64,000 nucleotides of DNA from Rhizorhabdus wittichii RW1 (lineage in GTDB: Bacteria > Pseudomonadota > Alphaproteobacteria > Sphingomonadales > Sphingomonadaceae), in the NCBI GenBank assembly GCA_000016765.1, contig CP000699.1, positions 1,736,001-1,800,000 on the forward strand, read 5' to 3'. Shown piece after piece: positions 54,174 through 62,928 of the stretch. The notes under the pieces are model-generated. The model searched no databases. It was not told where the DNA came from and was given only the letters and a program-made list of their open reading frames with translations. The position numbers and the translations under genes were made by a program. The stretch's first letter is position 1; each line of letters starts with the position of its first letter.

Positions 54174-54616
54174 CCCTCGCCTCCCTTTACCGCCAGGACA
54201 AAGCGAAGGTCCGCGACCTTTCCGCCGGCGCTATCCGTCACGGCCGTATCGGTTACGATGAACTCGAGGGCGCCCCCCTTCTTGTCGTAGATGTCGGCAA
54301 TATGCGCATCGAAGACGAGCGCATCGCCCGCGCATGCAATATTGTGATATGTAAAAAATTGCTCGCCATGGAGGATTTTGGAATAATCAATACCCAGATC
54401 CACGTCCGGACCAATCGCCTCTGCCATGGTTTCCAGGCAGAACAAATATGTCGGCGGAACCACAATCGAGCGAAATCCCGCCGATCTTGCGGCCTCCTCA
54501 TTCGAATATATCGGTGAAATCTCTCCAATTGCCTTGGAGAATAGGCGCAGAGGATATTTCTCCACCTCTATTTTTCGTAGAGGTTTTCGAACCCCTATAA
54601 ATTTACGATCGATCAT
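54170..54616 (-). CDS. MaoC N-terminal-type (FAS1-like) dehydratase subunit
   Basis: A 148-residue hotdog protein of the PF13452 type, which lacks the catalytic dyad and supports substrate binding in heterodimeric hydratases such as HadAB-like pairs. Features: SKAIGEISPIYSNEEAARSA, VVPPTYLFCLETMAEA and LHGEQFFTYHN. GAGGTG lies six bases upstream of the ATG. First gene of the leftward operon ending with the CoA-transferase. Confidence 0.85.
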   Translation of the reverse strand: MIDRKFIGVRKPLRKIEVEKYPLRLFSKAIGEISPIYSNEEAARSAGFRSIVVPPTYLFCLETMAEAIGPDVDLGIDYSKILHGEQFFTYHNIACAGDALVFDAHIADIYDKKGGALEFIVTDTAVTDSAGGKVADLRFVLAVKGGEG

Positions 54617-55326
54617 CCATTACACCTCATCGAACAGAACAGACCATGTCATTCCGGTTCACGCGTCTTTCTCGCTTTCCCGGCAACATGGATCATGCGC
54701 GGCAGCACGTTGCGCGACGCCTGATGTCATCGCACGTCATGGCACTCGCATCGGCGGACTTCGGAAGCGCGAATACTCCTCTACGAGCAATGAGCAGCTG
54801 CATCGCCCAGGCCCAACTTCGTTCCCCAAATTGCCCGAACGATCTTTTTAGAAAAATAGGTATGTTCCATCGCGGCAAACCCTGTCAAGCAGTTATCTGA
54901 TCGGATGCGCATTGCGCGGCGCGGAACGGCACAATGTCGAAACGCTCCGACAACCGGGCCAAGATCATGTTTTAAACGAAGAAAATGGGTATTTTATGGG
55001 AGTATCACGCTCTCTCATGCGGAACGGGCTCACGACATTACAATCCGTCGGCAACCGCGCCTTGTGGAGATTCGTCCCCTCCGACCGACCAGGCCGGCAT
55101 GCCAAAACTTGGCATAGGAAGATTTAATAAAAAATATAGTATGTCATCCGCCCAGTCTGAAAAGACCCTTCCGGATCGATGGAACCGGTCGCAAGGCACC
55201 CCGGCCGGCCCGACCCGCCTCACCGCTTTCACGCAGGGGGGATCGCAGGGCGTCGCATTTGAGCGGTCGTAACGTTGCTTGAGTCCGGCTGCTTGGTGTA
55301 CCCCCCGGCAAACTAGAGGTCCCACA
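54617..55326. promoter_or_regulatory. Divergent region between MaoC operon and dual-TetR regulator
   Basis: About 710 bases with no supported gene. GGTATGTTCC at 54859-54868 and AGTATGTCA at 55138-55146 resemble the motif in other Region E promoters. An inverted repeat ATGCC-n7-GGCAT lies at 55099-55115, followed by an AT-rich stretch (55123-55141). These are candidate regulator sites for the gene at 55327. Confidence 0.45.
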
Positions 55327-56601
55327 ATGAATTTCCCCAAGGAAAAACGCCCGACAAAGCCCATTGCGACGGCCGGCAAGAAGGCGACGGCGCGAGTTGG
55401 CGGAAAGTCCACGCAGCGGTTCGAGGCCAAACGCGACGCCATTATTTCGGCCGGTTCCGAGCTCATCAATCGCGAAGGCGTGAAGGGGATGACGCTCGCC
55501 GGCGTTGCCGAGCGGGTCGGACTTTCGACGACGAGCGTGACCTACTATTTCAAGCTCAAGGAAGACCTTGCCGTTGCCTGCATCCTGCGCGGCATCGAAC
55601 AGCTCGAGCAACTGATCCTGGGTGCGAGCGGAGACACCCCACCCGCACGGATCGCCAGCTTCCTGACCGCCTATTTCGATCTGGCCGCGCGGATCGCAAA
55701 CGGGTTGGAACCACCCTTCTGCGTGTTCAATGATATTCGTGCGCTGAGCAAGCCGAACGCGGCGACCTTGCTGCGCGCGCACAATCGCATGCTGGCCCAT
55801 ATGCGCGGTTTCTTCTGGATCGGTTCGACGCCACCGGAACTCGAGCAGGTTCTGAACATCCGGACGCTTCTGCTCGCGGCCGCGCTATATTGGACGCCGC
55901 TTTGGACGCGTCAGTATGATACGGAGGATTATCCGCGCATATGCGCGCGGATGATCGACATCCTGCTGAACGGCATAGCCCCCGACAAGAAGGCGACGTG
56001 GAATCCCGCCCAGCTGCACTTTCGCTTCGAGAATGAGCCGGATCAGAAAGAGCAGTTTCTTATCGCAGCCACCCAGTTGATCAACGAACAGGGCTATCAC
56101 GGCGCGTCGATCGACAAGATCTCTGCACGGCTCGATCTCACCAAGGGCTCCTTCTATCACCATCTCGACACCAAGGACGACCTGGTGGCGATGTGCTTCC
56201 AACGTACGTTCGGCGTGATCGCGGCGGCGCAGCGCTCGGCCATGGCCCAAAAGGGCAACGGGTGGATGAAGCTGACCTCGGCCTGCGCCGCGCTCATGCA
56301 GTTCCAGTTTTCCAATGCGGGCCCGCTTCTCGAATTTGCCGCATTCTCCGCGCTTCCATCGACGATGGTCAACACGACCGTGCAGCTTTCGGGCCGGGTG
56401 CCGCACCGCTTTTCCGAGATGATCTCCGATGGGATTATCGACGGATCCGTTCGCCCGGTAGATGCCTATATCGCCGCACAGATCATAACCGCGGCCATCG
56501 TCTCCGCTCCCGAATTCGTTCACACGGTATCGGTCCAGACCGCGGACGAGGCCATTGCCCTTCTGCTGCAACCGATCTTTTCGGGGTTGCTCAAACTGTA
56601 G
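55327..56601 (+). CDS. Transcriptional regulator with two TetR domains
   Basis: A 424-residue protein built from two tandem TetR-type units. The first HTH (residues about 33-80) reads MTLAGVAERVGLSTTSVTYY, the second (about 241-288) ASIDKISARLDLTKGSFYHH; each is followed by a helical ligand-binding-like part. Ordinary TetR proteins have about 200 residues and one HTH and act as dimers, so this chain looks like a covalent pseudo-dimer or a two-input regulator. The basic, Lys-rich N-terminal 30 residues precede the first HTH. It sits centrally in the CoA-ester cluster, convergent with the thiolase gene. Confidence 0.9.
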   Translation: MNFPKEKRPTKPIATAGKKATARVGGKSTQRFEAKRDAIISAGSELINREGVKGMTLAGVAERVGLSTTSVTYYFKLKEDLAVACILRGIEQLEQLILGASGDTPPARIASFLTAYFDLAARIANGLEPPFCVFNDIRALSKPNAATLLRAHNRMLAHMRGFFWIGSTPPELEQVLNIRTLLLAAALYWTPLWTRQYDTEDYPRICARMIDILLNGIAPDKKATWNPAQLHFRFENEPDQKEQFLIAATQLINEQGYHGASIDKISARLDLTKGSFYHHLDTKDDLVAMCFQRTFGVIAAAQRSAMAQKGNGWMKLTSACAALMQFQFSNAGPLLEFAAFSALPSTMVNTTVQLSGRVPHRFSEMISDGIIDGSVRPVDAYIAAQIITAAIVSAPEFVHTVSVQTADEAIALLLQPIFSGLLKL

Positions 56602-56622
56602 CTGGAGATTTCCAGGACAGCG

Positions 56623-56641
56623 GATCTGATATGATCAGATC
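56623..56641. terminator. Palindrome between convergent regulator and thiolase genes
   Basis: GATCTGAT-atg-ATCAGATC, eight-base perfect arms with a three-base centre, 22 bases after the regulator stop. A second, weaker inverted repeat (GATCA...TGATC) lies near 56672-56687. There is no T-run. It may be a bidirectional terminator or a protein-binding site. Confidence 0.4.
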
Positions 56642-56771
56642 ATGCGCCGCTCCAACCGACCATCGCGCGATCATGGCAGTGATCACGCGATGGCGGGAGC
56701 GATTTCGAAGCAGCAGCCATCAGCTACCGGCTCGGAAACCACGACAGCAGAACTAGCGAAAGCGGACGGCC

Positions 56772-57956
56772 TCAGACACGCCCGTACAAGGTCACGACAC
56801 CGGCGCTGCCCAGTCCGAGGTTGTGCTGCAGAGCATGGCGAGCGCCGTCGACTTGCCGTGCCTCCGCGTTACCGCGCAATTGCTGCGTCAGTTCATAGCA
56901 TTGCGCCAGGCCGGTCGCTCCCAGGGGGTGCCCTTTCGAGAGCAGGCCACCCGATGGATTGACGACATGCTTGCCGCCATAGCTGTTGTCGCCATCCCAT
57001 ATATATCGTTCCGCCTGCCCTTCGGGACAAAGGCGGAGCGCCTCATACATGATCAGCTCATTTGGCGTGAAACAATCATGGAGTTCGACGACCTGTATGT
57101 CGTTCGGCCCCAGTCCGGCCTCTTCATAGACCTGATCGGCCGCCGACTGCGATATGCCATAGCCGATCGCATCGATCATCGATCCCGTCCCAAACGACGC
57201 GTCGGTATCGGACGTCATCGCCTGCGCCTTGATCTCGACCACCGCGCTCAAGCCATGCTTCGCCGCGAATTTGGGCGATACGATCACGGCAGCCGCCGCG
57301 CCGCAGGTCGGCGCGCAAGCTTGCAATCGCGTCACCGGTCCGAAAAGCTGCTTCGCGGCCATCACCTCTTCGAGCGTTATCGGCGTGCGGAAAAGCGCCA
57401 GCGGATTATTCGCGGCATGCCTGCGCGCCTTCACGGAGATCTGCGCGAAGGTTTCGTCCTTGGCGCCGTATCGTTTCTGATAATCCATGCCGACGCCGCC
57501 GAATTGCTGCACCGCCATCGGACCATTGGGATCCCAGCCGGGGATCGATTGCGACTCTTCCGTATGCTTTTCGAGAACGGCCTTCCGGTCGTTGAAAATC
57601 CAACCCAAAGCACCAGGCAGCATCTGTTCGAAGCCGACGGCGATCGCGCAGTCCGCCCCGCCCAGTTCCACGATCTGGCGCGCCAAGTACAACGCCGTCG
57701 ATCCGGTGGCGCAATTATTGTTGACGTTGACGATGGGAATCCCCGTGACGCCGACCCGATAGAAGGCGGATTGGCCCGCCGTGGAATCGGCATACATGAA
57801 GCCCGCATAGGCGGCCTGCACCAGATCATAACCGATCCCGGCATCGCTCAACGCCATGCGGATGGCCTTTTCGGCCATCACATCCCAATCCTCACTCTGG
57901 CCCGGCTTCGTGAAGGGAATCATTCCCACGCCAGCGACTAACGGCTTGCTCCTCAT
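56772..57956 (-). CDS. Thiolase (SCP-x/acetyl-CoA acyltransferase type)
   Basis: A 394-residue thiolase-superfamily enzyme of the lipid-transfer-protein (SCP2-x) branch. The nucleophile cysteine is in NVNNNCATGSTALYLARQ, with ELHDCFTPNELIMYEAL and the C-terminal GGLLSKGHPLGATGLAQC. It would cleave a 3-oxoacyl-CoA with CoA. Because the cysteine is present, it is more likely a true thiolase than an Ltp2-type aldolase. ATG 57956 follows AAAGGAAG; the open frame to 58082 crosses the promoter. Divergent from the enoyl-CoA hydratase. Confidence 0.92.
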   Translation of the reverse strand: MRSKPLVAGVGMIPFTKPGQSEDWDVMAEKAIRMALSDAGIGYDLVQAAYAGFMYADSTAGQSAFYRVGVTGIPIVNVNNNCATGSTALYLARQIVELGGADCAIAVGFEQMLPGALGWIFNDRKAVLEKHTEESQSIPGWDPNGPMAVQQFGGVGMDYQKRYGAKDETFAQISVKARRHAANNPLALFRTPITLEEVMAAKQLFGPVTRLQACAPTCGAAAAVIVSPKFAAKHGLSAVVEIKAQAMTSDTDASFGTGSMIDAIGYGISQSAADQVYEEAGLGPNDIQVVELHDCFTPNELIMYEALRLCPEGQAERYIWDGDNSYGGKHVVNPSGGLLSKGHPLGATGLAQCYELTQQLRGNAEARQVDGARHALQHNLGLGSAGVVTLYGRV

Positions 57957-58037
57957 GCATCTTCCTTTCTCGTTTAACGCACGCCCGTGCGCCACGGTGA
58001 ACTTCCTGTGGGAGGGAGATTTTTGACAAAATCGAAT

Positions 58038-58056
58038 ATACAGTATGTTTCTGTAT
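58038..58056. promoter_or_regulatory. Inverted repeat ATACAG-n7-CTGTAT, candidate operator
   Basis: Six-base arms around TATGTTT in the divergent promoter between the thiolase and enoyl-CoA hydratase genes. The central TATGTTT is close to TATGTTC in other Region E promoters, so this may be the best copy of the operator of the dual-TetR regulator. Confidence 0.45.
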
Positions 58057-58137
58057 CTAGATATGTCAATGGATATATGCATGTATAGGATATCAGGTAC
58101 GCTTCTTTAGCGAATCGTTGCAACAAGGGATGATGCC

Positions 58138-59034
58138 ATGGAGCCGAGGAATGATGCGGCATTGACGCAGGTTCGGTATGAGACTCCGCGTCCGCACGTT
58201 GCCAGGATCGTCCTGAACCGCCCTGGGAAGCGCAACGCGCAAGGCACGATCATGACCTATCAGCTGGACCGCGCCTTTCGAAACGCGTGCCACGACGACG
58301 ACGTCCACGTGATCATCCTCGCCGCCGAAGGCGACCATTTCTGCGCCGGACATGATCTCGGCGGCACGGAACCGGAATTCCCGACCACCGAGGAAACCGT
58401 CGGACTGTGGGGCCAATATGGCGGTCCCGGCTGGGAGGGCTATTTCTCCCGCGAACGTGAACTTTATTTCGATATCACGGAGCGGTGGCGCAATATTCCC
58501 AAGCCCACCATCGCCGAAGTGCAAGGCGCCTGCATCGCCGGCGGCAACATGCTGGCCTGGGCCTGCGATCTCATCGTGTGCGCGGATGACGCCCGCTTCA
58601 AGGACAACACGATCGACATGGCGATGCCCGGCGCCGAATTCTTCGCGCATCCGTGGGAACTGGGCGTTCGCAAGGCCAAGGAATGGTTGTTCACCGGAGA
58701 CTGGATCACCGCGGCCGACGCCGAGAAGCGCGGCATGGTCAACCATGTGGTCCCGCGCGCCGAGCTGGCCGACTTCACCCTCGATCTCGCCTCGCGAATT
58801 GCCGGGAAGGACAGATTCGCACTGAAGCTCGCGAAGGAAGCCTGCAACGCAGCCCAGGATTCAGCCGGCCGGCGCCAGGCCATGAGCACGGCCTTCATGC
58901 TTCACCAGATAGGTCACATGCAGAATATGATGGTGCATGGCTTCCTGATCGATACCAGCAACCTGACACCCAGCGTGCGCCAAGCGCTCGAAGCGGCAAA
59001 GCGGGACAGCGCAGCGCGGCGCGGCGCGCAATGA
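58138..59034 (+). CDS. Enoyl-CoA hydratase/isomerase family protein
   Basis: A 298-residue crotonase-fold enzyme. The N-terminal RIVLNRPGKRNAQGTIMTYQ, oxyanion-hole AAEGDHFCAGHDLGG and second oxyanion strand GACIAGGNMLAWACDL are clear. After that the usual glutamate positions are unclear (IDMAMPGAEFFAHPWELG), so hydratase and isomerase roles cannot be separated. First of a rightward operon; its stop overlaps the start of the next gene by four bases (ATGA). Confidence 0.9.
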   Translation: MEPRNDAALTQVRYETPRPHVARIVLNRPGKRNAQGTIMTYQLDRAFRNACHDDDVHVIILAAEGDHFCAGHDLGGTEPEFPTTEETVGLWGQYGGPGWEGYFSRERELYFDITERWRNIPKPTIAEVQGACIAGGNMLAWACDLIVCADDARFKDNTIDMAMPGAEFFAHPWELGVRKAKEWLFTGDWITAADAEKRGMVNHVVPRAELADFTLDLASRIAGKDRFALKLAKEACNAAQDSAGRRQAMSTAFMLHQIGHMQNMMVHGFLIDTSNLTPSVRQALEAAKRDSAARRGAQ

Positions 59035-59468
59035 GCTCCTCCACGCCCCCATTCGAGTTTGCCGACCCGCTTTGGCTGGCGGCGGCGGCCGATCTCTTCG
59101 CGGACATGGCGCGCAGAGAACCCGATCGCCGGTTTCCCATCGTCTGCGAAGTGTATCGCAACATCCCTGCGCATCTTTGCGTCGATGGGCGGACATCCAT
59201 CGCGTGGACCCGGCGCGCCGGGGATGGCGTCGCATCGCTTGCCCTGGAAGAGTGTTGCGAAACCGAGGCCGATGTAAAGATCGTGGGCGACTATGCGGCT
59301 TGCAGGGAACTGGCCCGCTTCGTCGTCTCGCCGGAAACCGCCGAAGCCTATCGCTCCCTGATAGCCAAGGCGGTCGCGGAGCAACGGATGTCGGTTATCG
59401 ACAAGCGCTCACCGGATATCCCGCCCAATTATGAAACGCATAACGCGATCGCGCGCTTCACCCTATGA
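59031..59468 (+). CDS. Hypothetical protein of the enoyl-CoA hydratase operon
   Basis: A 145-residue protein that I do not recognise with certainty. It starts at ATG 59031, overlapping the hydratase stop, so it is translationally coupled. The pattern of a hydrophobic core, CVDGRTSIAWTRRAGDG and then ADVKIVGDYAACRELARFVV resembles SCP-2-like sterol or lipid carriers, where a gdy-like turn precedes the last helix, but this is weak. There is no signal peptide or membrane helix. Confidence 0.7.
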   Translation: MSSSTPPFEFADPLWLAAAADLFADMARREPDRRFPIVCEVYRNIPAHLCVDGRTSIAWTRRAGDGVASLALEECCETEADVKIVGDYAACRELARFVVSPETAEAYRSLIAKAVAEQRMSVIDKRSPDIPPNYETHNAIARFTL

Positions 59469-59482
59469 TATCAGAGGCAATC

Positions 59483-59941
59483 ATGAACGATAGCTCCGCC
59501 GTCTTATCAGAAAGACTTACAAAGCTCGCCAGATTGGTAGAGCAGAGGGATGCGACCATCATCGCTGATATTTTTCACGAAGATGCGGAATATCACGATC
59601 TGTTTTATGGAGTATTTCGTGGTCATGAGGATATTTTCCATATGATCACGGATCGTTTCCATCGAGATGGCGAAGATTTCAAATGGATCTTCCGCGATCC
59701 CGTTGGAACCGAGGAGATCGGCTATGCCTGGTACGACTTTTCCTACGCCTCCAAACTCGATGGCCTCGCGGGGTGCCGGACGGTGCTCACCGGCGCGGCG
59801 CTGGTCCGTCTGCACGGCGGCCGCATTCTATCATACCGTGAATTCGGTAACTCCGGCGCCACGCTCGCAAAGCTCGGCGCGTCCGACGATCTGATCCTGA
59901 AGCACGTCCGCCGCAGCGCCGACGAACTAGCATTGGCTTGA
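59483..59941 (+). CDS. SnoaL/NTF2-like protein
   Basis: A 152-residue NTF2-like fold protein. LVEQRDATIIADIFHEDAEY then DLFYGVFRGHEDIFHMI is the typical helix-strand start of SnoaL-like polyketide cyclases, ketosteroid-isomerase relatives and small-subunit-like proteins. ATG 59483 has AGAGGC upstream; an ATG at 59465 would overlap the preceding stop (ATGA). Its role in the operon may be isomerisation or dehydration of a ring intermediate, not determinable here. Confidence 0.82.
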   Translation: MNDSSAVLSERLTKLARLVEQRDATIIADIFHEDAEYHDLFYGVFRGHEDIFHMITDRFHRDGEDFKWIFRDPVGTEEIGYAWYDFSYASKLDGLAGCRTVLTGAALVRLHGGRILSYREFGNSGATLAKLGASDDLILKHVRRSADELALA

Positions 59942-59947
59942 CCCACG

Positions 59948-60997
59948 ATGACGATCCGCATCTTCACGCGCCTGAACGCCCCCCTGAAACGCGTCGCCGA
60001 CGAAGCACGGGAGATCGAATCCCTGGGCTTTGACGGGGTCCTGGCGGATGAGATAGCGCACGACCCCTTCTATCCGCTGCTCATTGTCGCGGAACACACC
60101 AAGAAGCTGCAGGTCATGACCGGCATCGCCGTCGGCTTCGCCCGCTCGCCGATGACGCTCGCCGTCCTGGCGCATGATCTGAACGCCCTGTCAGGCGGGC
60201 GCTTTTCTCTCGGGCTGGGCTCGCAGATCGCGCCGCACATCACGCGCCGCTTCAGCATGCCATGGTCCAGCCCCGCATCGCGCATGCGCGAGATGGTACA
60301 GGCGATACGCGCGATCTTCGCGAATTGGTACTCTGACGCGCCCCTGTGTTTCGAGGGCGAATTCTACACGCACACATTGATGCCACCCCTGTTCAGGCCC
60401 GAGGACATCGAACATGGCGCCGCACGGATCGGCGTCGCCGCCGTGGGGCCCCTGATGACGGAAACCGCTGCATCGGTCGCGGATTTTCTGCTGGTCCACT
60501 CGTTCACGACGGAGGACTACATCCGTCAACATACGCTTCCCCACGTCCATGCAGGACTTGCGAAAACCGGGCGCGAGGCCTCTGCCCTGCGGTTGTTCTA
60601 CCCGCCCTTCATCGTCACCGGAGCAACCGAGGAAAAATTCGCCGAATGTCGCGCCGCGGCCAAGGAGCGCATCGCCTTCTACGCCTCGACCCCCGCCTAT
60701 CGTCCCATCCTGGAACGGCATGGATGGGGCGAGTTGCAAACCGAGCTGCATGCATTGACGCGCGCAAATCGCTGGGCCGAAATGCCGTCGCTGATCTCCG
60801 ATGAAGTGCTTGCGACGTTCGCGGCCGTGGGCGAGGCGAAGGATATCGCTCCCGTGCTCTGGCGGCGCTACGGCGACGTGATCCAGGACTTCTCGCTCAT
60901 CTGCCCGTTCATCTCGCTAGAGACGCTCGCCGGGATCGGTGCGGATCTTCGCCTATTGTCCGAACAGGATGCCGCCTCGCGCCAGCCCACGCCATGA
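59948..60997 (+). CDS. LLM-class flavin-dependent oxidoreductase
   Basis: A 349-residue luciferase-like monooxygenase of the F420/FMN superfamily. AREIESLGFDGVLADEIAHD, the barrel segment TGIAVGFARSPMTLAVLAHD and ALSGGRFSLGLGSQIAPHI are typical. Members use reduced flavin (or F420) to oxygenate or reduce organic substrates. It starts six bases after the SnoaL-like gene, within the rightward operon. Which flavin it uses is not evident. Confidence 0.9.
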   Translation: MTIRIFTRLNAPLKRVADEAREIESLGFDGVLADEIAHDPFYPLLIVAEHTKKLQVMTGIAVGFARSPMTLAVLAHDLNALSGGRFSLGLGSQIAPHITRRFSMPWSSPASRMREMVQAIRAIFANWYSDAPLCFEGEFYTHTLMPPLFRPEDIEHGAARIGVAAVGPLMTETAASVADFLLVHSFTTEDYIRQHTLPHVHAGLAKTGREASALRLFYPPFIVTGATEEKFAECRAAAKERIAFYASTPAYRPILERHGWGELQTELHALTRANRWAEMPSLISDEVLATFAAVGEAKDIAPVLWRRYGDVIQDFSLICPFISLETLAGIGADLRLLSEQDAASRQPTP

Positions 60998-61188
60998 CGC
61001 CACCGGCACCGATGCCCGTCACGACGGGGGCCGGGCCGGTCGGCGATCACTTCCCGAGACCAGGACCACCCCAGGCGGAAGCGCAATCCGCGGATTGACA
61101 GCACCCCGCCATGAACATACTCATTATTCGAAAATTCGCCGACAACCGGTTTCGGCGAACGAGATCCCACCCAGCCGAGGATAGCAAG

Positions 61189-61731
61189 ATGAGCGGCTCC
61201 GTCGATGGAATTGAAGGCATCTACCACATCAATCTGAACTGCCGGGATTTTGAAACCTCGCTGGCATTCTACAAGAAGCTCGGCTTCGAGGTCGTGATGC
61301 ACTTCCCCGCCGCCAGCAACGAGGAGATGGGGCGCGGACTGGGCGTATCGGGGCAGCGGATGTTCGGAGCATTGCTGCGCCTCGGCACGAACCGGCTCAG
61401 CGCGCGCCTGGACTTGCTGCAATGGACATCGCCCGCGGCGAACAACGACGCCGCGGCCGCGGTCCAGGACCTCGGCTTCGTGCGCCTGGCGCTCTGGTGT
61501 TCCGCCCCCAGCTTCGACAGCGTCGTCGATCGGCTGCGCGCGAGCGGGATTGCGTTCATCGCCGATCCGGTTCGCATCGAAACCGGCGCGGAGCCCGTGC
61601 GCTTCGTCTGCTTTCGAGATCCCGACGGCAATATCGTGGAACTCGTCGCCCGACCCGCTGGAAAAGACGCCGGCAAGGCCAGCGCCCCGCGAACGGACGA
61701 CATCGAGAATCTCACCGGGATGGGAGAATGA
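61189..61731 (+). CDS. VOC-superfamily protein (glyoxalase/bleomycin resistance fold)
   Basis: A 180-residue single-unit VOC protein. It begins with GIYHINLNCRDFETSLAFYK and ends its second module with FRDPDGNIVELVARP, which carry the usual His and Glu metal positions. ATG 61189 follows GAGGATAGC; the frame is open from 61111, but the added part has no homology features. Possible roles are isomerase, epimerase (such as methylmalonyl-CoA epimerase-like) or dioxygenase. Its stop overlaps the amidohydrolase start (ATGA). Confidence 0.85.
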   Translation: MSGSVDGIEGIYHINLNCRDFETSLAFYKKLGFEVVMHFPAASNEEMGRGLGVSGQRMFGALLRLGTNRLSARLDLLQWTSPAANNDAAAAVQDLGFVRLALWCSAPSFDSVVDRLRASGIAFIADPVRIETGAEPVRFVCFRDPDGNIVELVARPAGKDAGKASAPRTDDIENLTGMGE

Positions 61732-62897
61732 ACATGCCCCGACAACTGAGATCGACCCGCGTCAGCGCCATGGAGGGCGTAGGCGTTTCCAGAGACAGGA
61801 ACCCCACCGGGCTCAACCTCTCCTTGCCTCCGAATACGACCATCGTCTCGGCCGACGGGCATTGGGCGGTCGCCGACGACATCTGGTTCGCGCATGCACC
61901 CGCGCATATTCGCGATCGCCTGCCCCGCATTTGGTATGACGAAAATTTGCAGCTGTGGAACATCGGCATCGGCGGCAAGGGTCTTTATAACGCGGCGGGA
62001 GCCGATGTCATAAAGAGCTTCGAGGATCGTGCCGGCGCCCATGCATTGCGCGAGCGTCTGGCGGATCTGGACGCCGACGGCGTGGAAAAGGAAATTGTCT
62101 TTCCTCAGGTACTGCAAGCCTATTTCCATCATGCGGATTATGAAGCCCGCGAATGGATCTTCCGCATTTACAATGATTATCTGGCGGATCTGGGCCGACA
62201 GTCGCTTGGACGCTTCTGCGGCGTCGGAGTCCCGAATTTCTGGGACCCGGACAAAGCGGCTGATTCCATCCAGCATATCAAGGATATCGGCCTGAAGACG
62301 TACATGATACCGATCAATCCCGGACGCCATGAGGATGGCGCGCCCATCATTTACGCCAGCAAACGCATGGCGCCTTTCTGGTCCGCCGCCGAGAAGGCCG
62401 GATTGCCGATTTCCTATCATATCGGTGAGAGCCTCGGATTTGCCGGGCCTGGCGGCCTGGCGATCCAGGGCATGATCAATTTCACACCGTTCCGGCGCAG
62501 TTTCGCTGAACTGGTGTTCGGCGGCATCCTCGATCGGCATCCCGGCCTGCGGGTTGTCTTTGCCGAAGCCGGAATCAATTGGGTGCCAGGTGTTCTGCAG
62601 GACGCGGAGATGTTCTTCGACACCTATGAGCCTTTGCTCGATCCGCGCATCGCGCACCGACCGACCCATTATTGGCAGCAACATTGCCATGCGACGTTCA
62701 TCGCCGATAAGGTCGGACTTGAGATGATCGACTATATCGGTGTCGAGAATGTCATGTGGTCGACCGACTATCCGCACAACGAAGGCACGCTCGGATATGC
62801 GTCGCCCATCGTCGAAGCCCTGCTGGCGGCGGTGCCGCCCGACGATGCGAGCAAAATTCTCGGCGGCAACGCCATTCGGGTTTTCGGTCTGAACTAG
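61728..62897 (+). CDS. Amidohydrolase-family protein (PF04909, ACMSD-like)
   Basis: A 389-residue metal-dependent hydrolase/decarboxylase of the amidohydrolase-2 family. The N-terminal metal motif is DGHW in TIVSADGHWAVADD, a variant of the HxH pair common in this subgroup; later ligands are the His of ISYHIGESLG and the Asp of WSTDYPHNEGTLG. Known relatives hydrolyse C-C bonds or decarboxylate ring intermediates. ATG 61728 overlaps the previous stop; ATG 61734 is six bases after GGGAGA and equally plausible. Confidence 0.88.
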   Translation: MNMPRQLRSTRVSAMEGVGVSRDRNPTGLNLSLPPNTTIVSADGHWAVADDIWFAHAPAHIRDRLPRIWYDENLQLWNIGIGGKGLYNAAGADVIKSFEDRAGAHALRERLADLDADGVEKEIVFPQVLQAYFHHADYEAREWIFRIYNDYLADLGRQSLGRFCGVGVPNFWDPDKAADSIQHIKDIGLKTYMIPINPGRHEDGAPIIYASKRMAPFWSAAEKAGLPISYHIGESLGFAGPGGLAIQGMINFTPFRRSFAELVFGGILDRHPGLRVVFAEAGINWVPGVLQDAEMFFDTYEPLLDPRIAHRPTHYWQQHCHATFIADKVGLEMIDYIGVENVMWSTDYPHNEGTLGYASPIVEALLAAVPPDDASKILGGNAIRVFGLN

Positions 62898-62928
62898 AAC
62901 ACCGCCTTGCGGCGTTTCGAGAGGTGTC

